A DNA stretch of 64,000 bases from contig NZ_VOSS01000012.1 in assembly GCF_007997035.1 (NCBI RefSeq), forward strand, positions 1 to 64,000, given 5' to 3'. The position numbers and the translations under genes are program-made. The notes below the pieces were generated by a model. The model was not told where the DNA came from. It saw only the letters and a program-made list of their open reading frames with translations, and made no database searches. Positions 10,230 to 18,688 of the stretch are shown piece by piece. This stretch comes from Ralstonia sp. TCR112. Its GTDB lineage: Bacteria > Pseudomonadota > Gammaproteobacteria > Burkholderiales > Burkholderiaceae. Each line of letters begins with the position of its first letter. The first letter of the stretch is position 1.

Positions 10230-10355
10230 GTTATTCCGGGCACTGAACCACGTTAAATCGTTCGCCGCTCACTTTTGCGGATCGGGCATTGCGCCGCACT
10301 GCCGCCTGCGTTCTGCAGGCGCGCAGAGTCGATCAGCACATCGGCGGTACTTCCA

Positions 10356-10595
10356 TCAGGCGGGATCCGGCGGAACGCCGTAGAGATGCGTCATGCGGCA
10401 GGGCAGTCGAAGTGCTCCTGTGCCGCAAGATGTCTTGTGTTGTCTTGTCAGATACGTCTGACGCCCGAAGGCCCGCGCTATGGGCCGGTCGGCGTGGTTG
10501 GTACTGGCGCGCCAATCACGGCGTGCGCGTTGCGGGACGAGCTTGGACGAAGGCGCGGTATGCCGCGCCGGAGAAAGAGGCTGTACTTGTTGCAT
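10356..10595 (-). CDS. small ORF, paralogue of the ORF at 9337-9561 (79 aa)
   Basis: The right-hand partner of the small ORF in the other module copy. It begins MQQVQPLSPARHTA after the same GGGAGTGAACC. Shared features with the left copy are the SPARHTA motif, a QR(V/A)xRA stretch and a similar C-terminus. It has no predicted membrane span or signal peptide. It may be a small basic protein, or only a by-product of a conserved non-coding module. Confidence 0.28.
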   Translation of the reverse strand: MQQVQPLSPARHTAPSSKLVPQRARRDWRASTNHADRPIARAFGRQTYLTRQHKTSCGTGALRLPCRMTHLYGVPPDPA

Positions 10596-10737
10596 GGTTC
10601 ACTCCCGTAGCGGGCGGAGAGTGAATTGCAAGTGCCATGCCATCCGGCGCCCTAAAAGGACAGCGCCCTCAGAGCCAATTGGTTGCCCAGGCTGTTCGTT
10701 TGCTTGACACCCGGGTGTCTGGTTTCTTGACGGCTTA
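10385..10737. repeat. duplicated ~350-bp module, right copy
   Basis: Second copy of the 9365-9705 module, in the same direction. Here the palindrome is perfect: GACACCCGGGTGTC at 10708-10721. Its conserved right edge ends at 10737, exactly on the stop codon (10735-10737) of the response-regulator gene, so the module was joined there without damaging that gene. Confidence 0.8.
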
Positions 10738-12108
10738 ACTCAACCCGAGGGCGGCCATCTTTGTGTAGAGGGACTGCCGGCTGATGCCAAGACGGCGCGC
10801 GGCATCGGCCCGGTTGCCGTTGGCCAGTGCGAGCGCGTGGGTGATGATGGCCCGCTCAACGCGTTCAACAGCCTCGGCAAGCGGCAGTTCAACCAGCTCC
10901 GAGGGCACTGTCCGCGCCGCCACCGCAGGCGTCTTGCGCAGAAACAGGAGATCGTCAGCGGTGATGGTGGGGCCCGGCGCCAGCGAGCAGACGCGCTCCA
11001 TGGCGTTCTTCAGCTCGCGCACGTTGCCGTGCCATGCCTGCTCGACAAGCAGGCGCTGCGCCTCGGCGGAAAGACGCATTTGGCGTCCCGTCGCGCGCAC
11101 TGCCGAAGCGAGGAAATACTCGGCCAAGGGAACGATATCGGCCACGCGCTCGCGCAGAGGCGGCAGATGGAGCGCGACAACGTTAAGCCGGTAAAGCAGA
11201 TCCTCGCGGAACTGGCCGGCTGCCACCATCGCGCCCAGATCACGATGCGTCGCCGCCACCACCCGCAAGTCGATCGGCACGGTCCGGTTCGTGCCCAGCG
11301 GCGTCACCTGGCGCTCCTGCAGCGTGCGCAGCAGCTTCGCCTGCATTGCGGTGGGCATGTCGCCGATTTCGTCGAGCAGCAACGTACCGCCGTTGGCCGC
11401 AACCAGCCTGCCGATACGGTCCGAGGTGGCATTGGTGAATGCCCCCTTGCTATGCCCGAACAGCTCGCTTTCGAGCAGCTCATGTGGGATGGCGGCGCAA
11501 TTGACGGCAACGAACGGACCGCCCCGCCGATTGGAAGACGCGTGAAGCACGCGCGCCGCCACTTCCTTGCCTGTTCCTGTCTCTCCGGTGATGAGGACGG
11601 TCGCATCGGTCATGGCAGCCCGGCCGAGCTGCTTCTGCACTGTCCGCATGGCCGCACTGATACCCAGCAACTGGGGCCGGTCGGTCTCGCTCTCGTCAAG
11701 GAATGGCGTGCCGGCATCCGGAGACACCGCGCACGGCTGGTTGGCCGAGAAGATCTGCTCCAGCAGCACCGCGATGTCACGACGCCCCACCGGTTTCGTC
11801 AGGTGCTCGAAGGCGCCCAGGCGCATCGCGCCGATGGTGTTGTCGCAACTGGCGTATGCGGTGAGCATGACGACTGGAATGGCCTTCAGCGCCGGATCTT
11901 CGCGCAGTTCCTCGAGCACATCGAGGCCATTCAGATCGGGCAGGCGGAAATCGAGAAACACGCATTCGGCGGTCAGCCCGTCGCCAAGCATCTGCAGTGC
12001 GGCCTTTCCGGACACGGCCTCCACCACGCGATGCCCGAGATCGGTCAGGGTTTCGGTCAAGCCCTCCCGAAATGCGTCGTCGTCGTCGACTACGAGGATG
12101 GTTGCCAT
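10735..12108 (-). CDS. sigma54-dependent response regulator, DctD/NtrC type
   Basis: A 457-residue transcription activator. The receiver domain (residues 1-120) has D8/D9, phospho-acceptor D53, T83 and K105. The AAA+ domain (about 148-380) has Walker A GETGTGKE (175-182) and Walker B LLLDEIGD. A Fis-type helix-turn-helix closes the protein (AARRLGISRQSLYTKM). The start at 12108 (MATILVVDDDD) is chosen because the receiver begins there; the frame stays open further upstream but only as a shadow of the kinase gene. Odd feature: the loop that contacts sigma54 reads GAFTNA (222-227), not GAFTGA. It overlaps the kinase gene by 19 bp, so the two form an operon. The target genes are unknown; a transport role is suggested by DctD likeness only. 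Confidence 0.9.
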   Translation of the reverse strand: MATILVVDDDDAFREGLTETLTDLGHRVVEAVSGKAALQMLGDGLTAECVFLDFRLPDLNGLDVLEELREDPALKAIPVVMLTAYASCDNTIGAMRLGAFEHLTKPVGRRDIAVLLEQIFSANQPCAVSPDAGTPFLDESETDRPQLLGISAAMRTVQKQLGRAAMTDATVLITGETGTGKEVAARVLHASSNRRGGPFVAVNCAAIPHELLESELFGHSKGAFTNATSDRIGRLVAANGGTLLLDEIGDMPTAMQAKLLRTLQERQVTPLGTNRTVPIDLRVVAATHRDLGAMVAAGQFREDLLYRLNVVALHLPPLRERVADIVPLAEYFLASAVRATGRQMRLSAEAQRLLVEQAWHGNVRELKNAMERVCSLAPGPTITADDLLFLRKTPAVAARTVPSELVELPLAEAVERVERAIITHALALANGNRADAARRLGISRQSLYTKMAALGLS

Positions 12109-13589
12109 GGCACTTCCATTACAAATGAGGTGAGGTCGGAGGTCTCGTCCAGCCATGCCCGCCCCCCATGGGCAGCCGCGACCTCGCTGACCACCGCGAG
12201 GCCGAGCCCCGAGCCATCCGGACGGCCGGTTACGAACGGCTCGAAGATGTGCTGGCGCTGCTCGGGCGGCACGCCGGGGCCACTGTCCGATACGGTGATC
12301 CTGAGGCTCGGCCGTGCGCCGGTCTCGATGCGGGTAGCGTGGGCCGTCACCGCGCCCCCTTGTCCCGCATGGCGGATGGCATTGATCAGCAGGTTGTCGA
12401 GCGCCCGCCGCAATTGTTCCTGATCGAACCGGGGCGGACCGGGCGGTGCGTCGCCATCGGCGCCTCGAACGTCGCACGTTGACACCAGGTTCACGCGCCG
12501 CTGCTGGGCAAGCTCCCGGTGCGCACCGACCACGTCGTCCATCCATTGCGCCACATCGGCCTCCTGCACATGAAGGCGAACCGGCTGCGTCAGCGCCAGC
12601 AGGCTGGTCAATTGTGTTTCGATCCGGCCAATCTGCTCAAGGATGACGCGCAGCGCCTCCTGCTGACGTGTGCTGTCCCCTGCCAGTGCGTTCTCTGCCT
12701 TGAGCCGCATGGCCCCGGTCGGGTTACGTATCTCGTGGGCGACTTGCGCCGCCAGCTTGCCCAGCACGCTGAAGCGCTCAGCCTGCGCCAGCCGCTGCCC
12801 CAGTCTGGCCGTCTCTTGCTGCAGCGCTTCTGCACGCGCCACGTAGCCATTGAACGCCTCGACAATGCGATCCAGATCCGGTTCACCGACGAGTGGCAGG
12901 CGTGTGCCATCACCGCGGGGCGGCAAGGCCATTTCGAGTTGCCCCAGTCGGCGCTTCCAGCGACGCAGGACAATCCCGAAGGCCACCGCGGTCACGAGGA
13001 TTCCAGTCAGCACGATGGCAAGGCCCGTCACCAGATCTTTGCCATATTGCCCAAGCGCGGGATGGGCTCGCGTCATCGTCCAGACGAGTACATCTGGGTG
13101 GCCCTGTATCGGACAGGCTGCAACAACCACCGCGTCGTGCCCGCTCATCACAGCGTCCGTTGCAGGCTGCTGCCCCTGGCGGCTGGCCTGCAGCGTGCGG
13201 AGGATCAGCGGAATTTCAGCCTCCGGGATGTCCCGCTTGATGCCGCTGCCCTGATAGGTCGGGAATGAATAAGCGAGAAAGCCGTTCTGGCTGTGCGCCG
13301 CGCGCGGTGACCAGAACCCGCCCTCCACGTCCGGCACCGAGGCAAGAACAACGTCGAGGATGCCGCGCATCAGGTCGGCACTGGCAACCGCATCCGACGG
13401 CAGTATCGATTGACGATAACGCGACGCAACGGCTTCACAGGTTGCCGTGGCCTGCAGCTTTGCATTGGCCACGTGCTGGTCTGCCGCAGAGCGAACCATC
13501 ACCCAGACGACCACAAGAAGCGTGGCACAGATAGTCGCAACGAGCCCCCACAGAATGGCAAGCTGGGCGGAGAACGACGGACGCTTCAT
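12090..13589 (-). CDS. sensor histidine kinase, DctB-like
   Basis: A 499-residue membrane kinase and partner of the overlapping response regulator. It has a membrane span at about residues 11-33, a periplasmic sensor region of about 150 residues, a second span at about 186-208, a linker coiled coil, the H-box LAAQVAHEIRNPTGAMRL with H285, and the ATPase boxes N (DNLLINAIRHAGQ), G1 (DSGPGVP), F (FEPFVTGRPD) and G2 (GSGLGLAVV). This is the HPK4 arrangement usual for kinases that serve NtrC-type regulators. The start has only a weak ribosome site. The signal sensed is unknown. Confidence 0.92.
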   Translation of the reverse strand: MKRPSFSAQLAILWGLVATICATLLVVVWVMVRSAADQHVANAKLQATATCEAVASRYRQSILPSDAVASADLMRGILDVVLASVPDVEGGFWSPRAAHSQNGFLAYSFPTYQGSGIKRDIPEAEIPLILRTLQASRQGQQPATDAVMSGHDAVVVAACPIQGHPDVLVWTMTRAHPALGQYGKDLVTGLAIVLTGILVTAVAFGIVLRRWKRRLGQLEMALPPRGDGTRLPLVGEPDLDRIVEAFNGYVARAEALQQETARLGQRLAQAERFSVLGKLAAQVAHEIRNPTGAMRLKAENALAGDSTRQQEALRVILEQIGRIETQLTSLLALTQPVRLHVQEADVAQWMDDVVGAHRELAQQRRVNLVSTCDVRGADGDAPPGPPRFDQEQLRRALDNLLINAIRHAGQGGAVTAHATRIETGARPSLRITVSDSGPGVPPEQRQHIFEPFVTGRPDGSGLGLAVVSEVAAAHGGRAWLDETSDLTSFVMEVPWQPSS

Positions 13590-13594
13590 CAGAA

Positions 13595-14165
13595 TGGTGA
13601 CGACGGCACAACAGAATCAACGGAACTATCCAACCAATTCTCGGCCGTGAACAAGCGGGAAGCAATATGAGCGAAGCTGAGCATGGATGCCTTGAGAGAT
13701 GTGGACCGTAAGGCCAAGCCGCATACGATTTGAACGCCTGCGTGTCTTGGCATTCATTGAAGCCTGCTCAAAGGGAAGTGTCTCTCGGGACGCCTTTCAT
13801 CCGCCTTGCAGCACGCCGGCATCTCGGCCCGGGACATCGCCTCGGTTCCCATCCCATTGCCACGGCAGATAGAGAACTGGTGCGGAATTATCGACGATTG
13901 ATGCCGCCAATTTAAAACCGACCGCATCGCGCGAGGTTGCGCAAATGCACAGCGCCCGCCGATAAATCGATTCAATAGAATCCGCCGATTCGGTTTTCAT
14001 ATCAAGGTTCTGTAGCAAAGGAACTGCTTTAAACGCGCCATCGTTTCAAGTAGCCCGGCCCACCCGGCGTGCACGTCTTGATTTGGAACAGGCACGGCCA
14101 AGCACCGCGCCATCAGCTGGTACCCTCCCCGCTCGTCTCGGGGTAGCAACCCATCCTTCTTAGTT
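13595..14165. other. long intergenic stretch without a supported gene
   Basis: About 570 bp between the kinase start and the tandem repeat array. Open frames are short and lack ribosome sites. One fragment on the plus strand (about 13794-13908, ending in TGA) reads ALQHAGISARDIASVPIPLP, which recalls the end of a restriction-system specificity subunit, but it is too short to call. Otherwise nothing was seen. Confidence 0.4.
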
Positions 14166-14200
14166 GTCCTCAACGGCTGAGGAAAAAAGGGGCGTGTGCC

Positions 14201-14537
14201 GGGCTCAGAGCTCCATCCGCCGAGCAAAAAGCTCCAACCGTCGAGCTCAGAGCCCCATCCGCCGAGCAAAAAGCTCCGACCGTCGAGCTCAGAGCTCCAT
14301 CCGCCGAGTAAAAAGCTCCAACCGTCGAGCTCAGAGCTCCATTCGCCGAGCAAAAAGCTCCGACCGTCGAGCTCAGAGCTCCATCCGCCGAGCAAAAAGC
14401 TCCGACTGCCGAGCTCAGAGCTCCATTCGCAGAGCAAAAAGCTCGGAACGCCGAGCTCGGAGCTCCATCCGCCGAGTAAAAAGCTCCGACCGTCGAGCTC
14501 AGAGCTCCATTCGCCAAGCAAAAAGCTCGGGGCGTCG
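14201..14537. repeat. 42-bp tandem repeat array, eight units
   Basis: Eight head-to-tail units of 42 bp (the last is 43 bp because of an extra A), followed by one decayed unit to about 14579. Each unit carries GAGCTC twice (GAGCTCAGAGCTC) and the small inverted repeat GAGC-AAAAA-GCTC. Units differ mainly at a few positions (CAACC/CGACC, CATCC/CATTC). Because 42 is a multiple of 3, every frame on both strands stays open as a 14-residue repeat, so open frames here do not prove coding. The array ends about 100 bp beyond the pelG stop. There are no spacers, so it is not CRISPR. Confidence 0.95.
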
Positions 14538-14675
14538 AGCTCGGAGCCCGATGACGGAGCAAAAAGCCTCGCGGGTGGCGCTTGGAGCGCGGTGCGCGAG
14601 GCTTGAAGGGTCGTGAACGGGGGTTGAAGTGCTGCGGGAGGGGTTCCGGCCGGCAGCGGAGGCTGTCGGCCAGCC

Positions 14676-16046
14676 TTACTGCAACATGAATGTCTCGTAC
14701 TCGAGCCGATCCAGCTTCCGGTCGAGGATCACCAGGCTGGCCATCACCACCAGCAGCAGCGATACGGCAAATCCGTATCCGTACCAGGCCGGGCCGAGCT
14801 GCAACGTAATCCACGTCAGCAGGCCGTTGAGCGCCACGAACGCCGCCGTCAGTGCCAGCACCACGCGGCGCCGGTCCAGGTAGAAGAAGATGTTCACCAC
14901 GCCCAGGAACACCACCTGCAAGCTCGCGGCGATGGTGTCGACATACAGCAGCGGCAGGTACAGCTCGGAAATCTGCAGCACGCGCAGCACCGCCGCGCCC
15001 ACGGCAAACAGCACCAGGGCGGCCATCGCCTGGATCTTCACGATCTCGTACAGGCCCGCGCGGATGGTCTGGACCATCGTGTTGCGCATGTCCTCGATGT
15101 GCTCGAGCGATGCGCCGCCCCGCACGGCGTTGTAGAAGGCGTCGTAGTACTCGACAAAATCCGTCTCGATGCGCACGAGGAACACGGCCATGCCGGGGAT
15201 GATGCCGAGATAGGCCAGGAACACCGGAATGTCATAGATGACCGATGCATTCAGCGGGCCGATCACCTGCTGCCCCGTGCCCGGCGCATACCAGAACATG
15301 AACTTGTCGAGCCAGATGCCGAGGTTGTACAGCAGCCCGATCAGCATGAGCGACGGATACGCGAACCGCCGGTCGAACACCTCGAACGACAGGAAGCGCC
15401 GGCCGCTGAAGTTGCGGTAGATGAGCGCGGCCATGCCGATCAGCAGGCACAGCTGCCCCGTGACAAAGCCGAGCAGCAGCCCTTCCAGCCCAAGCCGGTT
15501 GAACAGCAGCGCCAGCAGCACGGTCAGCGTGTAGCCGATCAGGAAGATCCACACGATCGACTTGTACTGCTTCATGCCCGACAGGAAGATCACCGCGATC
15601 CAGATGTTGGCCATGACCACGAAGCCGGCCAGCATCAGCAGCCGGTAGATGGCGGACTGCTGCGGAAACGCAAACAGGATGACGAGCAGCCCCAGCCCGC
15701 CCGCGACCAGCGTCATCACAAGCGACACGGCGTGGTAGTTGGGCAGGATCAGGTCGTCGCGCTTCTCGAACAGGCGGTCGGAGGTGAAGCGCGTGAAGGC
15801 AAGCTGCAGCGGCCCGGTCAGGATCAGGCTCACCGCAATCAGGTAGGTGACCGACACCTGGAACTGCGTGATGAGCGAGCCGGGAACCACGAACGGCAGG
15901 CTGAGGATACCGATCAGCAGAATGCCGACGATGGAAAGAATCCACGGCCCGGAGCTGATGATGCCGGCGTAGGTGTAGGCACGCAGCAGCCCGACCAGGC
16001 TGTCGCGCTTGAGCATCTTGCGCAGCTCAAAACCAATGCCGGCCAT
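14676..16046 (-). CDS. pelG: Pel exopolysaccharide inner-membrane transporter PelG
   Basis: A 456-residue polytopic protein with about 12 membrane spans, of the polysaccharide flippase superfamily. It is the inner-membrane conduit of Pel biosynthesis and works with PelD, PelE and the glycosyltransferase PelF. The start MAGIGFELRKMLKRDSLVGLLRAY is typical of PelG. Its ATG overlaps the pelF stop by one base (TGATG), so translation is coupled. It is the last gene of the operon; the 42-bp repeat array begins about 100 bp after its stop, and I saw no clear terminator between them. Confidence 0.93.
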   Translation of the reverse strand: MAGIGFELRKMLKRDSLVGLLRAYTYAGIISSGPWILSIVGILLIGILSLPFVVPGSLITQFQVSVTYLIAVSLILTGPLQLAFTRFTSDRLFEKRDDLILPNYHAVSLVMTLVAGGLGLLVILFAFPQQSAIYRLLMLAGFVVMANIWIAVIFLSGMKQYKSIVWIFLIGYTLTVLLALLFNRLGLEGLLLGFVTGQLCLLIGMAALIYRNFSGRRFLSFEVFDRRFAYPSLMLIGLLYNLGIWLDKFMFWYAPGTGQQVIGPLNASVIYDIPVFLAYLGIIPGMAVFLVRIETDFVEYYDAFYNAVRGGASLEHIEDMRNTMVQTIRAGLYEIVKIQAMAALVLFAVGAAVLRVLQISELYLPLLYVDTIAASLQVVFLGVVNIFFYLDRRRVVLALTAAFVALNGLLTWITLQLGPAWYGYGFAVSLLLVVMASLVILDRKLDRLEYETFMLQ

Positions 16047-17680
16047 CAGCGGGCTCCCTCATGTGGCTTGCTCTGTGGCTTGCTCTGCTGGGCGTGGTGC
16101 GGGCAGGCCGCCGCAGCGGCGGAGGCAGCCTTGGCGCCGTGCTCGGTAGTCAGGTCGGGCAAGGTCTGCAGGCGCGTGTACAGCTCGCGGTAACTGCCCA
16201 CCATCATCTCTTGCGTGTAGTAGCGCTCGACGCGGGCGATGCCGGCGGCCTGCGCCGCATACCAGCGCGTTTCATCGCGCAGCAGCGTCAACACTTCCGC
16301 CGCCAGGGCGGCCGGGTCGGCAATGCGCACCACGGCGCCGGCCGCGCCCAGTGCCGCGTCTTCGCCCTCCAGGCCGAACAGCAGTTGCCGGCACGAACCC
16401 ACATCCGTGGTGACGGACGGCACGCCTGCGGCAAACCCTTCCAGCACCACCAGCGGCAGCGCCTCGCTGATGGAACTCAGCACCAGCACGCCCACCTTCG
16501 GCAGGATGTCGTCGATCTTCTGGAAGCCCAGGAACTTGATGCGCTCGCCCAGGCCGAGGCTTTCGGCCAGGCTGTGGCATTCCTGGGCGTATTCCGGGTC
16601 TTCGTCTTCCGGGCCGGCAATCCAGCCTTCCGCGTCGGGCATCTCGCGCGTGACGGTCAGCATGGCGCGGATGAACGTCTTCACGTCCTTGATGGGCACC
16701 ACCCGGCCGATCAGGCACATCACGTGCGGCACGCTGGCCTGCCGCTTCTCGCGCAGCGCGGCTAGGCGCGGCAGGTTGATGCCGTTCGGGATGCTGCGCG
16801 TCTTCTCGGCCGGCGCGCCGTCAATGACCTGCCGCTGCCGGTTGCCTTCGTACAGCGCAACGATGTCTTCGGCCGCGTCATAGCAGACCCGGCCCATGGT
16901 CTCGAAAAAGCGCACCCACAGGTCGCGGAAGTAGCTGATCTGCGCGATGTCCTTTTCGAAGATGCTGCGGTTGTCCCGAATCCACTGGCTCTGGAACAGG
17001 TCGATCTTGCGTTCCTTGGTGTAGATGCCGTGCTCCGACACCAGCAGCGGCCGCCCGCGCTTGTAGCGCAGCAGCGCACCCAGGAAGCCCGCATAGCCGG
17101 TCGAGATGGTGTGGAACACCTTCACCGGGATGAGGTTTTCGGCAATGCGCACGAGCTGCCACAGCGGCTTGTGCATGATGCGCACGGTCCAGAAGTAGTC
17201 GGTGAACGACGGGTCGGTGCAATAGCGCCGGTAGTAGTCCGTCATCATGTCCCACGCGCGGTGGCTGTGGAGGAACTGCTCTTCGGCCAGCGGGCCGTCG
17301 TCGCGCAGGTCGGCAATCGAGGCGCGGATCAGCTCGGCGGTCTCTTCCTTGTTGGCCGGATTGCGCAGCGCGTCGTGCAGCTTGCGCGAGCGCTCGAACG
17401 CGGCGGCATCGCCACCACTGGCCTGCACCAGCGGCGGCGGCGGAAAGTCGTACAGGTAGTGGCACTCCAGGTGCACCACGTTGTCGGGAATGGCGTAGAC
17501 CGGCTTGCCGTAATCCTCACGGCGGCTGCCGATGAAGACGACGGCGAAGCGGATGTCCGGAAACGCCCGGATCATCTGGTTGACCCAGCTCGACACCCCG
17601 CCGCTCACGTAGGGAAACGTCCCTTCGAGCAGCAGCGCAACGTCGGCGGACTCGGCGCGAGGAAAGTGGTCGTTGCTCAT
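16046..17680 (-). CDS. pelF: Pel glycosyltransferase PelF
   Basis: A 544-residue GT4-family glycosyltransferase that polymerises Pel in the cytoplasm, probably from UDP-N-acetylhexosamine. The N-terminus has LLLEGTFPYVSGGVSSWVNQ, the acceptor-side glycine loop. The C-terminal Rossmann domain has LIGRVVPIKDVKTFI, then the nucleotide-sugar motif SISEALPLVVLEGFAAGVPS with the E-x7-E pair. The C-terminal tail is Ala/His/Lys-rich. It overlaps pelE by four bases and pelG by one. The length is slightly above the usual ~507 because of this tail. Confidence 0.94.
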   Translation of the reverse strand: MSNDHFPRAESADVALLLEGTFPYVSGGVSSWVNQMIRAFPDIRFAVVFIGSRREDYGKPVYAIPDNVVHLECHYLYDFPPPPLVQASGGDAAAFERSRKLHDALRNPANKEETAELIRASIADLRDDGPLAEEQFLHSHRAWDMMTDYYRRYCTDPSFTDYFWTVRIMHKPLWQLVRIAENLIPVKVFHTISTGYAGFLGALLRYKRGRPLLVSEHGIYTKERKIDLFQSQWIRDNRSIFEKDIAQISYFRDLWVRFFETMGRVCYDAAEDIVALYEGNRQRQVIDGAPAEKTRSIPNGINLPRLAALREKRQASVPHVMCLIGRVVPIKDVKTFIRAMLTVTREMPDAEGWIAGPEDEDPEYAQECHSLAESLGLGERIKFLGFQKIDDILPKVGVLVLSSISEALPLVVLEGFAAGVPSVTTDVGSCRQLLFGLEGEDAALGAAGAVVRIADPAALAAEVLTLLRDETRWYAAQAAGIARVERYYTQEMMVGSYRELYTRLQTLPDLTTEHGAKAASAAAAACPHHAQQSKPQSKPHEGAR

Positions 17681-18669
17681 GATGTCCAGTAGCGCAGCAG
17701 CGGGCGCAGCAACGGCAGCGGAGACCGGCTGGAGAACTGCGCCAGCGCCGCGCGTGCACCGGCATAGTCGCGGCGCAGGTAGCAGGCTTCGGCCAGCGGC
17801 GGCAGCAGGCGGTCACGCGGGAAGCCGAGGGATTCGGCGCGGCGCAGGTGCGACTCGGCCACATCGGGCTCGCGGCGCGACAGAGCAAGCCGGCCGCGCA
17901 TGTACCACAGGGCGGCGTTGTCGGGCTGGATATCGAGCGCGGCGCTGGCATAGCGCTCGACCTGCTCGGCGGTGTAGCGGTACACGTCGCCCTGCACGAG
18001 GTTCTGGTAGATCAGTTCCCAGTACAGATCGGCCAGGCGCTTGTTGATGTCGTAGCGTGCTTCGGGCGTGGTGGCTTCCTGCAGGCGCGGCAGCTCGGCG
18101 AGGATCTTCTGCGTGAGGACCTTTTCGGCGTTGTCGAGCATGCCGTAGGCCAGCAGGCGGATATCGTCCACCGGGTCGGCCAGCAGGTCGCGCAGCACCG
18201 GGCTGGCGGTGCGCGTGGGCATCGACTGCATGGCCACCAGCGCGGTCATGCGGCTTTGCACCGGCGCGCGCTCATTGTTGAGCTGCGCACGCAGCCGCGC
18301 CCCGCCGCCGTGCGTCACACGCGAAATCAAATGCGCCACGAACACCGGCAGGCCGACATCGGCGATGTCCTTGTCGTCTTCGGGCTTGGGAAACAGCTTG
18401 GCGAGCAGCAGGCTGCCGAGCACCAGCAGCCCGCCCGCCACCGGCACGAAAAAGCACAGCGCCGTCAGGTAGCCATACGTCCACACGAACGGCACGCGAT
18501 AACGGCGCGGCAGCAGGCGCCATGCAGCCAGGCCGATCAGCGCCGCGGCGGTGCCCTGCAGCATCAGGCACGACAGCAGCAGCCCGAGGCTGTTGCCGGC
18601 ATGCAGTGCCATCGCCACTGCCGCGATCTGGGCTGCGATGCCACCGAGCGTGAGCTTAAACATGGTCAC
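17677..18669 (-). CDS. pelE: Pel biosynthesis inner-membrane protein PelE
   Basis: A 330-residue protein with two or three N-terminal membrane spans (about residues 6-50 and 65-90), then a cytoplasmic helical region with TPR-like repeats (LYWELIYQNLVQGD, AALDIQPDNAALWYMRGRLALSRRE). In Pseudomonas, PelE joins PelD and PelG in the inner-membrane synthase complex and contacts PelF. It lies 19 bp after pelD and overlaps pelF (ATGA). Assignment rests on position plus topology and TPR content, since PelE is poorly conserved. Confidence 0.88.
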   Translation of the reverse strand: MTMFKLTLGGIAAQIAAVAMALHAGNSLGLLLSCLMLQGTAAALIGLAAWRLLPRRYRVPFVWTYGYLTALCFFVPVAGGLLVLGSLLLAKLFPKPEDDKDIADVGLPVFVAHLISRVTHGGGARLRAQLNNERAPVQSRMTALVAMQSMPTRTASPVLRDLLADPVDDIRLLAYGMLDNAEKVLTQKILAELPRLQEATTPEARYDINKRLADLYWELIYQNLVQGDVYRYTAEQVERYASAALDIQPDNAALWYMRGRLALSRREPDVAESHLRRAESLGFPRDRLLPPLAEACYLRRDYAGARAALAQFSSRSPLPLLRPLLRYWTS

Positions 18670-18688
18670 CCCGCATGCCTATGCGCCC

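Noticed and set aside
10735-12546. 603-residue version of the response regulator
   Set aside because: The first 146 codons are antiparallel-frame shadow of the kinase gene; the receiver domain starts exactly at the ATG at 12108.
13794-13908. Remnant of a type I restriction specificity subunit (GISARDIASVPIPLP)
   Set aside because: Only about 35 residues with one suggestive motif; no hsdM or hsdR nearby. Too little to annotate.
14201-14579. CRISPR array
   Set aside because: Units are contiguous with no unique spacers and there are no cas genes in the window.
13997-14814. Repeat protein genes in either strand over the 42-bp array
   Set aside because: All frames are open only because the unit length is divisible by three; no start with a ribosome site stands out.
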